This document shows positions 1 to 7,729 of a DNA stretch of 54,992 nt, piece after piece. The stretch is taken from positions 1-54,992 of the forward strand of contig CALCKW010000052.1 of the NCBI GenBank assembly GCA_937965695.1, read 5' to 3'. Made by a program: the position numbers and the translations under genes. Within the stretch, counting starts at the first letter, position 1. Each line of letters begins with the position of its first letter. The notes under the pieces are model-generated. The model did no database searches and was not told the origin of the DNA. It worked only from the letters and a program-made list of their open reading frames with translations. The stretch is from an uncultured Granulosicoccaceae bacterium. GTDB taxonomy: Bacteria; Pseudomonadota; Gammaproteobacteria; CALCKW01.

Positions 1-93
1 CAGGGACAGAGTTTGCGTTTGCAGATTAACTTTGAAGATGCAGGCAGTAAGTGGTTGGTCGCTTCTATGGCCAATTTACAGCCCATAGGCTGA
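1..93 (+). CDS. uvrD: UvrD helicase, C-terminal end (partial)
   Basis: Only the last 30 codons are in the window; the reading frame is open from base 1 and stops with TGA at 91-93. The peptide contains the stretch SKWLVASMANLQPIG and, before it, RLQINFEDAG. This resembles the conserved C-terminus of UvrD/DNA helicase II, which in E. coli ends with an RLQVAF...GIKWLVAAYARL pattern. UvrD unwinds DNA in nucleotide excision and mismatch repair. The identification rests on this short tail alone. It converges with the TRAP operon, from which it is separated by a hairpin. Confidence 0.72.
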   Translation, partial: QGQSLRLQINFEDAGSKWLVASMANLQPIG

Positions 94-125
94 ATGACAA
101 GCTCTGAATGTAATCATTTAATGAT

Positions 126-156
126 TAAAAAAAAGGCCACCCAATGGGGTGGCCTT
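126..156 (-). terminator. Rho-independent terminator of the TRAP operon
   Basis: AAGGCCACCC (133-142) pairs with GGGTGGCCTT (147-156). On the minus strand the stem is followed by a run of eight T (127-134 read as A on the plus strand). It lies 23 bases after the dctM stop codon. The plus strand has no T run after the stem, so it serves mainly the minus-strand operon, although the stem could also slow uvrD transcripts. Confidence 0.85.
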
Positions 157-178
157 ACCGTCTCTTAAACCGTCAAAA

Positions 179-2824
179 TCAGAATCGCAAAGATAGATCT
201 TTGTGGTGTGATTTACAGGATGCGACGTAGAGTGCTTGGTCTTTTGTCAAGCGACGTTGCGCCCGAGTGCCAATGGTATCTTTGATTGACTCTTCATAGC
301 TACGTAGCGGTGCGATCAGCTGAGTTGCCGCTGCGGTTCGCCATGTGAGCTCTGTGTCGTATATATCCCGAGCCTTCTGCATCTCAACAAGTGCCTTATC
401 CACATCAGGTGTACGAGATTTCAGAAACTTTCTAGCTTTCGAAAGAGCCGACCTAATTTTGCTACTGCCTTCAACGTCAGAGAACTGCTTTGATAGCGCT
501 GCCACAGCCTCTGTACCTTCTGCAGGATCTGCTCGTGACACTAAGTCTCGCACGTTGTCCAGCTCCACCGACATGCTCTTCAACGCGTCATTCCCCTCCA
601 GCAAAGTCAGGAGGTCTACAGTTGGTTGGTAGCCATCGTCAGCTGCACGGCGGTACTTGTTACGTGCAGTGTCTTCGGCTTTCTGTAGGGCTGCAAATGC
701 ATCGCGACGCTCGTTCCAATCTTCCGGAATATCTGACTCTAGATCTGAAATACCCTTGTCCAATTCGGCCATTCGATTATTGAGCTTTTCGATTTTGGCT
801 TCATCAGATTCACGGTTAATAGTGGTTTGAAGCGCTTTCTTTTTTCCTTCAAGCTGACGAACATTTGCTTCGATCAAACGTACTTTGTCGTGCATTGGGC
901 GATAAGCCGGAGTCGCTTCTGTGACGACCGACTCTGCAACAAAGGCTTGCTGTAGCAAATCGATGCTCTCCTCTGCACTGCCGAAACTGCTACTAAGCGT
1001 TTTCTGAAGCTTTTCAGGTAGCGAATCTAAAGTGAGAGCTTGCGCGCCCGCAATGCTAGAACGTAGTAAGTCTCCGTTTTTCACAAATTGTTGCCCCGTA
1101 TATTCCTCAAGACAATATTGCAGTTGGGGGTTGCGCGGTGGTGGCGCTGTCTCAGAGGTCAGTGACATACGGTTTGGCAAATAGTTGACCAAACTTGGAT
1201 ATTTGCCAACGATAATCAATGCACCGATTTGCAGCAGAATAAAAGCGATAACTCCTTTGTACATTTGAATTGTTTTTACAGATGGCGGAGCTACACCTCT
1301 CAAGTAGAAAAGCGCAAAACCAAAAGGCGGTGTCAGGAATGAGGTTTGAATATTTAGGCCAATCATCACGCCCAGCCATACCGCTGTTACATTGGCTCCA
1401 GGATCAGCGAGCAAGATAGGTGCGACGATCGGAACGACTACAACGGCTATCTCGATAAAGTCGAGGAAAAAGCCCAAGATGAAGATTACCGCCATAACGA
1501 TGATGAACTTGGTCCAAAAACCACCTGGCAAGCCATTCAAGAATTCGCGTACTAAGTCCTCACCACCAAATGCACGAAAGGCTGCGGTTAGTATGGCCGC
1601 ACCCATCAAAATAATAAAAACCAGAGAAGTTGTTTTGGCTGTCTCGACCATAACTTCGTTGAGTGTGTTGTCTGTTTTAAAGACGCGAATACCACTCCAC
1701 AGCAAAGCCACAATCAACAAGATGACCGCGGCAACTGCTATCTGCACGCCGAGCAATTCAGCCTCTGACGAAATACTGCGGACATTAACGTCGACTGTTT
1801 TGAGTACAACACCAATGGCGGTAAGCGCTATCAAAGCCAGTATCGCAGGGGCATACGCGAGTTTGCCCGAGGTGAGGCGATAGCCGGCCATCAACAATGC
1901 GCCAGCCGCGCCAATAGCACCCGCTTGGTTGACCGTTGCAATGCCGGCGATAATTGAACCGAGAACAAGGAAGATCAACAGCAACGGTGGTACTAGGGTG
2001 AGCAGTACCTTGCTCAGCAGGCTTTGTTTTTCGTCAACGGCTATTCGAACTGCTGGCGCTAGGTTCGGCTTGATAAGTGCAAAGACCAAAATAAACAACA
2101 TATACAGAGCGACAAGTACAAGCCCGGGAACAAGCGCACCGAGAAACATTTCGCCAGCACTGGTCGATACCACGTCAAACGACGAAGGCATGGTCAGCTC
2201 GCCGGTGTTGTCTTTGTACAAGGCTTTACGCAAAGAGCTGGCTTGGTCGCTTGCGCTGGCCAATTGGTCCGCCAAGATTATCAGGACGATTGAAGGCGGT
2301 ATGATTTGCCCGAGTGTGCCAGATGCGGCGATGGTGCCGGTAGCCAAAGCAGGCGAATAATTATTGCGAAGCATAACGGGCAAAGAAATTAAGCCCATTG
2401 CCACGACTGTCGCCCCTACTATACCGGTTGTTGCTGCTAACAACGCGCCGACAAAAACGACCGAAATGCCCAAGCCACCAGGGACTGGACCGAATAGCTG
2501 CGCCATTGTCATCAATAGATCTTCAGCTATCTTAGAGCGTTGAAGCATGATGCCCATAAAGATGAACAGCGGAATAGCGATTAGCGTGTCGCGCTCAACT
2601 TCCCAATAGACCCCGCGCAAATTTGTAACGCCTGCACTGAGCCATTGAGTCGGCCCCCCGTGCACAAAGTAGGCGTCAGGGTTGCCAGTGACAAAATAGC
2701 CAACGGCTGCGGCTGCGGCGATAGATAGAATCGCGGAACCGGGTAGAGCAAATGCAACCGGGTAACCAGAGCCCAGTGCCAAAGCCAGTAGTACCAGAAG
2801 TAAAATTAAAAATACTATTTCCAC
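179..2824 (-). CDS. dctM: TRAP transporter large permease (DctM) with long C-terminal coiled-coil extension
   Basis: Residues 1 to about 550 form the multi-helix DctM permease that, with DctQ, drives Na+-coupled uptake of a substrate delivered by the periplasmic DctP protein. Typical DctM segments are visible, such as GTLGQIIPPSIVLIILAD near residue 170 and LGFFLDFIEIAVVVVPI near residue 455. The family is normally about 430 to 600 residues; this protein has 881. The extra 330 residues are hydrophilic and include a charged, heptad-like stretch around residues 640-725 (for example RLIEANVRQLEGKKKAL), so a cytoplasmic or periplasmic coiled coil is likely. The start is GTG, supported by GGAG six bases upstream. 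It is the last gene of the dctP-dctQ-dctM operon. Confidence 0.92.
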   Translation of the reverse strand: MEIVFLILLLVLLALALGSGYPVAFALPGSAILSIAAAAAVGYFVTGNPDAYFVHGGPTQWLSAGVTNLRGVYWEVERDTLIAIPLFIFMGIMLQRSKIAEDLLMTMAQLFGPVPGGLGISVVFVGALLAATTGIVGATVVAMGLISLPVMLRNNYSPALATGTIAASGTLGQIIPPSIVLIILADQLASASDQASSLRKALYKDNTGELTMPSSFDVVSTSAGEMFLGALVPGLVLVALYMLFILVFALIKPNLAPAVRIAVDEKQSLLSKVLLTLVPPLLLIFLVLGSIIAGIATVNQAGAIGAAGALLMAGYRLTSGKLAYAPAILALIALTAIGVVLKTVDVNVRSISSEAELLGVQIAVAAVILLIVALLWSGIRVFKTDNTLNEVMVETAKTTSLVFIILMGAAILTAAFRAFGGEDLVREFLNGLPGGFWTKFIIVMAVIFILGFFLDFIEIAVVVVPIVAPILLADPGANVTAVWLGVMIGLNIQTSFLTPPFGFALFYLRGVAPPSVKTIQMYKGVIAFILLQIGALIIVGKYPSLVNYLPNRMSLTSETAPPPRNPQLQYCLEEYTGQQFVKNGDLLRSSIAGAQALTLDSLPEKLQKTLSSSFGSAEESIDLLQQAFVAESVVTEATPAYRPMHDKVRLIEANVRQLEGKKKALQTTINRESDEAKIEKLNNRMAELDKGISDLESDIPEDWNERRDAFAALQKAEDTARNKYRRAADDGYQPTVDLLTLLEGNDALKSMSVELDNVRDLVSRADPAEGTEAVAALSKQFSDVEGSSKIRSALSKARKFLKSRTPDVDKALVEMQKARDIYDTELTWRTAAATQLIAPLRSYEESIKDTIGTRAQRRLTKDQALYVASCKSHHKDLSLRF

Positions 2825-2860
2825 GATAACTCCGAACTGTAAATTGCGTAGAAGCGCATG

Positions 2861-3859
2861 CTAGTGTGCCGCGCCGGACTCGATTTCTCGATCACCCGAC
2901 TCGCTGCGATAGTCGGCCACGGCTTCAAATAACTGGGCCACAAACTGAATTAACATCGTGATCGCAAATACAGCTAAAAAACCTGCCATCAAATATTTGG
3001 TGTAAAGCCCAAAACCAGACTGGGATACTTCAACATTTGCTAGAGGCGCGTAAATGATCGACTGTTTAGACCCCAAGCCAAGAATAAGTATTGTCCAGCA
3101 AAGGGTCATGCCGAGCAGAAGCGCTCCGATGGCGTTGACGGCTCCCTTGTTCTTCTTGGTCATACCGGCGTAAAAAACGTCGACACGTACGTGCCCTTCC
3201 TGCAATAAGGTATATGCGCTGGCGAACAAAAATAGGGCGGCGTACCAAAATCGTACAAGATCGCCCATGAATGCTTGTTCATAAGAAAAAATAAAACGAG
3301 ATAAAACGATACCAAGCTCGGCAGCGACAATCAGCAATGCTAGCCATGGGAAACAGAGCGAGCGCGTAAAGGCTGCAATGACGAAGGCGGCAGCAATAAG
3401 CGGCATGTGCACGAACTCCCCGCGCTCCTGAGGTCTGCCAAGAGACTTGATCGTCTCGACGTCGAAATACAGGTCCAACATTCCCTCTACTCTCAAAAAG
3501 GAAATCACCGAATCTGCAATGCCAACCAGTAACACAGCAAAAAAAGCGGTTCTCACTAAGTAGGCATTTAATGCAGTGACACGATTGGCGTCCACCCGTA
3601 GGCTCGCGTTGCTGTTGTTGACGTAGAGAAATGCAAGTGCCATTGGTACGATGTAAATAGCGTACTGGACGAGAACTTGCCAAGAGGTATCCGCTGAAAA
3701 TAGAGCAGACAATCTAGGCCAACCGTGGGAGTTGGTTAAATAGTTACTCGTTAGCCAAGCAAACATTGTTGCCAGCATTAGCCAGCCAAAAAGCCTTGTG
3801 TAATTTGTAGAGGATGTTTGATTAGTCATCGAAGGGGAATTGCTCTCTTTTGAGGTCAT
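2861..3859 (-). CDS. dctQ: TRAP transporter small permease (DctQ)
   Basis: A 332-residue membrane protein with several hydrophobic helices. The C-terminal half carries the DctQ-like part, with an EGHVRVDVFYAGM motif typical of TRAP small subunits (the conserved HxRVD-type stretch). It is roughly twice the length of the classical four-helix DctQ; such long small permeases are known in the TRAP group annotated as mannitol/chloroaromatic or 2-oxoacid transporters. The start ATG has AGGATAGGCGAG upstream. It sits between dctP and dctM on the same strand, 36 bases from dctM, and acts as the bridging subunit of the membrane complex. Confidence 0.88.
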   Translation of the reverse strand: MTSKESNSPSMTNQTSSTNYTRLFGWLMLATMFAWLTSNYLTNSHGWPRLSALFSADTSWQVLVQYAIYIVPMALAFLYVNNSNASLRVDANRVTALNAYLVRTAFFAVLLVGIADSVISFLRVEGMLDLYFDVETIKSLGRPQERGEFVHMPLIAAAFVIAAFTRSLCFPWLALLIVAAELGIVLSRFIFSYEQAFMGDLVRFWYAALFLFASAYTLLQEGHVRVDVFYAGMTKKNKGAVNAIGALLLGMTLCWTILILGLGSKQSIIYAPLANVEVSQSGFGLYTKYLMAGFLAVFAITMLIQFVAQLFEAVADYRSESGDREIESGAAH

Positions 3860-3892
3860 GCTCGCCTATCCTGGTGATGCAAAAGTACAAAC

Positions 3893-3931
3893 AAAAACGC
3901 CGCAATCCAGAGATCAATCAGGACTGCGGCG
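3893..3931 (-). terminator. Intra-operon terminator between dctP and dctQ
   Basis: On the minus strand an 11-base-pair stem (CGCCGCAGTCC with GGATTGCGGCG, one G-T wobble) with a 12-base loop is followed by TTTTTGTTTGT. It lies between the dctP stop (3985) and the dctQ start (3859). Such partial terminators commonly keep the binding protein more abundant than the permease. The effect here is inferred. Confidence 0.75.
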
Positions 3932-3984
3932 CGATGGTGCGATTGAGAGTTGTCAGAATGTCAACTCTCAAAGCAGGCCAGAGA

Positions 3985-5079
3985 TTAGCCCAAGCCAAGC
4001 ACGCGGTTGCGTTGGTTAGTATAAGCGATGTCACCGATCGCCTGATAACCACCTATTTCGCGCAGTTTCAGTTGGAATTGATCGTTGATCTTGGCCGCCA
4101 ATGGGCTGTGATCACGAGTCTCTTCGAAAACTTCTTCTGCTGCAACACCGAATGCATCGTATACGTCATCGTTGAAAACGCGAACCTGAACACCGTGCTC
4201 TTCTACCAACTTGCTGAGGTAGATGCCGTTGTTGGCCAATGCTTCGTCGGCTTGTGCGGAGTGTTCTTCCATGCAAGCTGCTGTGATAATTGCTTGTTCC
4301 CATGTAGAACGAGCGCTCCACCATTCAGCGTTCATGCCGAAAGCTAAGCCGCCGCCAGGCTCATGCATGCCCGCACCGTAGTAGAACTTGGCTGCTTCAT
4401 AAAATTTCATGAAGTAGTCATTGTATGGACCCACCCACTCTGTGGCGTCAATAGAACCAGAAACCAAGTTCTCATAGATCTGGCTGCCAGGCAGAGAAAC
4501 AGGTGAAGCACCCATCTTAGCGATGACGTCTCCGCCGAGACCTGGCATGCGCATTTTCAAGCCTTTGAAATCGTCGCCAGATTCAATTTCTTTGTTGAAC
4601 CACCCGCCCATTTGAGTACCGGTAGCACCACATGGCAATGCTTTGAGGCCGTATTCACCAGACATTTCGTCCCAAAGAGCTTGGCCACCGCCGAATTTGA
4701 TCCACGCATTCCACTCCCAGTTGGTCATACCAAAAGGAACAGAGGTGAAGTAAGCAAAACCAGGGTGCTTGCCTTTCCAGTAGTAGTCAGCAGCGATATA
4801 AGCTTGGCTGTTGCCAGAAGCAACTTCGTCGAAGGAATCGAAGGCGCCTACTTTTTCGCCAGCGGCGAAGTAGTTAACCTTGATTTTGCCTTCAGAAAGC
4901 TCTTCAATGCGTGCGGCCAAGCGCTGTGCGCTGAGACCTAGACCGGGGAAATCGCGCGGCCAAGTAGAGACAATGTTCAGCTCAGTGACATCAGCAGCGA
5001 TAGCAGGTGCACTCGTGATTGTGCCAGCGGTTGCAACTGCGCCCAAAGCGCCTGTGGTTAAAAACTTGCGTCTTTCCAT
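3985..5079 (-). CDS. dctP: TRAP transporter periplasmic binding protein (TakP-like DctP)
   Basis: A 364-residue periplasmic solute receptor. The N-terminus MERRKFLTTGALGAVATAG is a twin-arginine signal, ending near SAPAIA-A. The sequence follows the TakP group of DctP proteins, which bind 2-oxo acids: GGWFNKEI, LKMRMPGLGGDV, SGSIDATEWVGPYND and GAGMHEPGG are recognisable. The TakP arginine that binds the carboxylate is plausibly the one in MRMPG. The ligand is inferred from family resemblance, not shown. It is the first gene of the operon and is followed by a terminator-like hairpin before dctQ, consistent with higher expression of the receptor. Confidence 0.93.
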   Translation of the reverse strand: MERRKFLTTGALGAVATAGTITSAPAIAADVTELNIVSTWPRDFPGLGLSAQRLAARIEELSEGKIKVNYFAAGEKVGAFDSFDEVASGNSQAYIAADYYWKGKHPGFAYFTSVPFGMTNWEWNAWIKFGGGQALWDEMSGEYGLKALPCGATGTQMGGWFNKEIESGDDFKGLKMRMPGLGGDVIAKMGASPVSLPGSQIYENLVSGSIDATEWVGPYNDYFMKFYEAAKFYYGAGMHEPGGGLAFGMNAEWWSARSTWEQAIITAACMEEHSAQADEALANNGIYLSKLVEEHGVQVRVFNDDVYDAFGVAAEEVFEETRDHSPLAAKINDQFQLKLREIGGYQAIGDIAYTNQRNRVLGLG

Positions 5080-5358
5080 CTCGAAAGTCCTCTATAAGTG
5101 GATCATATTGCTCAGAGCAGAAATGTTGTATTCGGCCCGCGTACGAGACTAGTACAAATTACGACGTGAGCGTGTTCAATCACCACGCGCGCACTAAAAC
5201 TCAGCGCTTTATGTGGCAGATTAGTGGTCGATTGTACCACCACTTAGACGGAGGCAGGTATTCAAGTACATGCGCTGCAGAATAATAGTGCAGCAGAATG
5301 CTTCGTTGTATCAGAGATGATGCGTTTAGGCGGGGAAGGAGGCGTAAATTAGCCTCTT

Positions 5359-6486
5359 TTATCGTCGATCTACCTTAAAAGTGGGGAGATCGTCAAAATC
5401 GTCTAGTTCGTCTTCGGGAAAAGCAGTGAGGGTTGGTGTGCCTAGGATTTGATTGTCGCTTTTTGCGACCAATGTCGGGCTGTTCAATTCCTCTTGCAGG
5501 TCATCCATAGCATCCATCAGATCTAGATCGATGTCTTCGATGTCATCCGCAGGCCCTTTAGCTTTGCTTAGAGGTTGGTTGTCTAAAGTATCGTCCATTG
5601 GTTTGGGCTTCGACTCAGCGCCGGCGGCATAAATACCCAGATCTGTAGGAATGTCGTTTTCGATGGTAGCTTCGAGATCCTCTTCTACTTGCTTGGGCTC
5701 AACCTCTGAAGGGGATTCATATGCAATTTCAGGGAAGCTTTCGTCATCAAAATCTGGCCCCATATCCATGTCGTCAAGATCGATTTCGACGATGGAATTC
5801 TTGGGTCTGACAGATGCTGTCTTTTCGTCTTTAACGCTGACAAATCCAGCAGAGCTAATCGGCAGTTCGTCAGCTAGGTTTGAAGATTCCGTTTCTTTTG
5901 GGCCGAAGTCAGTGGCTTTGGCCGGTACTGTTTTGGCCGAAAAAGCTCCTTGTTCTTGCGTTGCTTCCCCAGGGGCATAGTCTCCCTCATCTAGGGCATC
6001 CAATAAGTCTCCCAGTGAATGGATACTTTGATCGGTACTCGCCTTTATGTTTCGTTTGAAGTTTTCAATTTCTGCGGCAGAAGGCTCGATTTCATTGTTT
6101 TTGTCTTCGTCATCCACGTAGACAACGTCAGGATCAAAGAGCTCAGGCTTGTCAGTCTCTTCGAGCTTATTTGGGCGAACCGCTTTGCCCGTGTTGTGCA
6201 GCACTTGAATCGCACGGTCGTCCCAAAGCTCGATCATGCCGAAATCTTTTTGGTTGGTCACAGCCAAAGGTGGGAAACCATTGCGCTGTAGCCATTTCTG
6301 TACGTCTGGAATCAACTCTGGGCGTGAGGCGCGTGCTGTGAGTATGCGCACTTCTACTCCACGTGCGTGCCAATCGTGCACACGTTTAGCCATAGCAGGT
6401 ATCGGCAGCCCAATATGCATCGGGCCGCGCCAGCGATCAAAGTGCGCCAGCGTGCCATCGAGGTCTACGCCGATCCATCCTGCCAT
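5359..6486 (-). CDS. HAD-like phosphatase domain with acidic disordered tail
   Basis: The protein starts MAGWIGVDLDGTLAHF, which holds the DxDGT motif of HAD hydrolases (D8, D10), followed by VEVRILTARAS and ELWDDRAI, so residues 1 to about 110 form a small HAD/polynucleotide-kinase-like phosphatase domain. The remaining 265 residues are rich in Asp, Glu and Ser with repeated DDLDL/DDFDD-type patches and look disordered. The start at 6486 was chosen over an upstream frame extension because the HAD domain begins there and GAGG lies about ten bases before it. It is monocistronic between the LOG gene and the TRAP operon. The substrate is unknown. Confidence 0.75.
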   Translation of the reverse strand: MAGWIGVDLDGTLAHFDRWRGPMHIGLPIPAMAKRVHDWHARGVEVRILTARASRPELIPDVQKWLQRNGFPPLAVTNQKDFGMIELWDDRAIQVLHNTGKAVRPNKLEETDKPELFDPDVVYVDDEDKNNEIEPSAAEIENFKRNIKASTDQSIHSLGDLLDALDEGDYAPGEATQEQGAFSAKTVPAKATDFGPKETESSNLADELPISSAGFVSVKDEKTASVRPKNSIVEIDLDDMDMGPDFDDESFPEIAYESPSEVEPKQVEEDLEATIENDIPTDLGIYAAGAESKPKPMDDTLDNQPLSKAKGPADDIEDIDLDLMDAMDDLQEELNSPTLVAKSDNQILGTPTLTAFPEDELDDFDDLPTFKVDRR

Positions 6487-6719
6487 ATTGAGGTTGCCTC
6501 GTAAAAAAGCACAAAGTTGCGCCGTGGAAGTGTTCCCTAGTTTGTCGGTGTTTCTTCGGAAAAGCTGAGTAATTTCAACAATTATGTCGGCTACTTCGCG
6601 GATTCCTTGCAACTAGAACCCAGATTTTGACGCCTAGAGCGGAGCAGGGTTCGTCTTTGTTTGAACACACGCGAAAAGTTACAGTTAGACAATGCAGGAA
6701 GGGGCAAGGAGTGCAGTGT

Positions 6720-6747
6720 TCTCTCACCGAAAAATCTCAGTGAGAGC
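6720..6747 (-). repeat. Hairpin after the LOG-family gene
   Basis: CTCTCAC (6721-6727) and GTGAGAG (6740-6746) form a perfect seven-base inverted repeat about 30 bases after the stop codon at 6779. There is no T tract after it on the minus strand, so it may be a weak or factor-dependent terminator or an RNA-stabilising stem. Confidence 0.4.
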
Positions 6748-6778
6748 ATTTACATAGAGCAGCAATTACTAAGCTAGC

Positions 6779-7498
6779 CTAAATCTCCAAGTTGTTGCCG
6801 TCTTCAGCTATCAGATCCATGTCCAATCCTTCGTAGTAGCTGAATATGGCGTCCACTACTTCCTGTGGATCGTCGATTATTTTGAACAGATTAAGATCCT
6901 CGGCACTAATGGTGCCATGCGCGAGTAAGGAGCTTTCAAACCAGTCTATTAGCCCCGTCCAGAATTCTGTACCCATCAAAATTATTGGAATCTTGCGGCT
7001 TTTGCCTGTTTGAACCAGTGTCAAGATCTCAGCGAACTCATCCAATGTGCCAAATCCGCCAGGCATGACCACATAGGCCGATGCATATTTAGCAAACATC
7101 ACTTTGCGCGCAAAAAAGTAGCTAAAGGTCATAGAGATATCTTGGTAGCCGTTGCCACCTTGCTCATGTGGCAACTCTATATTGAGCCCTACAGAGGCTG
7201 ACTTACCAGCGTAGGCACCCTTATTGGCGGCTTCCATAATGCCAGGGCCGCCGCCACTGACGACCGCAAACCCAGAGTCAGATAGCTTCCGAGATAAGTC
7301 CTCAGTTAACTGATAGTAGGGATTGCCTTCATTGAGCCGCGCTGAACCAAAAACGCTGACTGACGGGTGTACTTTCGCCATCCGCTGAAAGCCGTCCACA
7401 AATTCCGCCATGATTTTGAAAATTTTCCAAGTATCTTGGTTGAGTGCGGTGTCGCTGATGCCGTGTTTTGACTTACCGAGTGGTGGGCGATGATCCAT
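6779..7498 (-). CDS. LOG-family protein (cytokinin riboside monophosphate phosphoribohydrolase-like)
   Basis: A 239-residue Rossmann-fold protein with both LOG signatures: GGGPGIMEAANKGA and PGGFGTLDEFAEI. Members cleave nucleoside 5'-monophosphates to base and ribose 5-phosphate; the long bacterial branch (like PpnN or TIGR00730 proteins) acts on various nucleotides. The E in PGGxGTxxE is the catalytic residue of the family. The ATG has GGAG five bases upstream. It is divergent from polA across a 231-base gap and shares no operon with the HAD gene that follows. The exact substrate cannot be read from the sequence. Confidence 0.9.
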   Translation of the reverse strand: MDHRPPLGKSKHGISDTALNQDTWKIFKIMAEFVDGFQRMAKVHPSVSVFGSARLNEGNPYYQLTEDLSRKLSDSGFAVVSGGGPGIMEAANKGAYAGKSASVGLNIELPHEQGGNGYQDISMTFSYFFARKVMFAKYASAYVVMPGGFGTLDEFAEILTLVQTGKSRKIPIILMGTEFWTGLIDWFESSLLAHGTISAEDLNLFKIIDDPQEVVDAIFSYYEGLDMDLIAEDGNNLEI

Positions 7499-7729
7499 GA
7501 CTTCTCCGTAGTAGTTTTTGGCATTTTTTTAGGCTGCCAACCTTGACGAGGAGGTTTTCCTCGGTGTGCTCATAGGTGCAATGCAAAGGGCAAGCCCGAT
7601 TGAGAGCTGTAGAGTCACAGCCCAAGCGATCAGCACTTTCCCAAAGCGACTAAAACAGGCATCCTGAGCGTCTGAACTGACGAGTAGCGGCGTCAGAAAT
7701 CCCTTCAATAGATAGTAGTCGGAGATTCC

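Noticed and set aside
1392..1883. Plus-strand open frame of 163 codons opposite dctM
   Set aside because: Thr/Ile/Lys-rich translation typical of the antisense of a membrane protein gene; no domain.
5339..5356. GAGGC/GCCTC hairpin after the HAD-like gene
   Set aside because: Only five base pairs and no T run on the minus strand; the four T on the plus strand have no plus-strand gene to serve.
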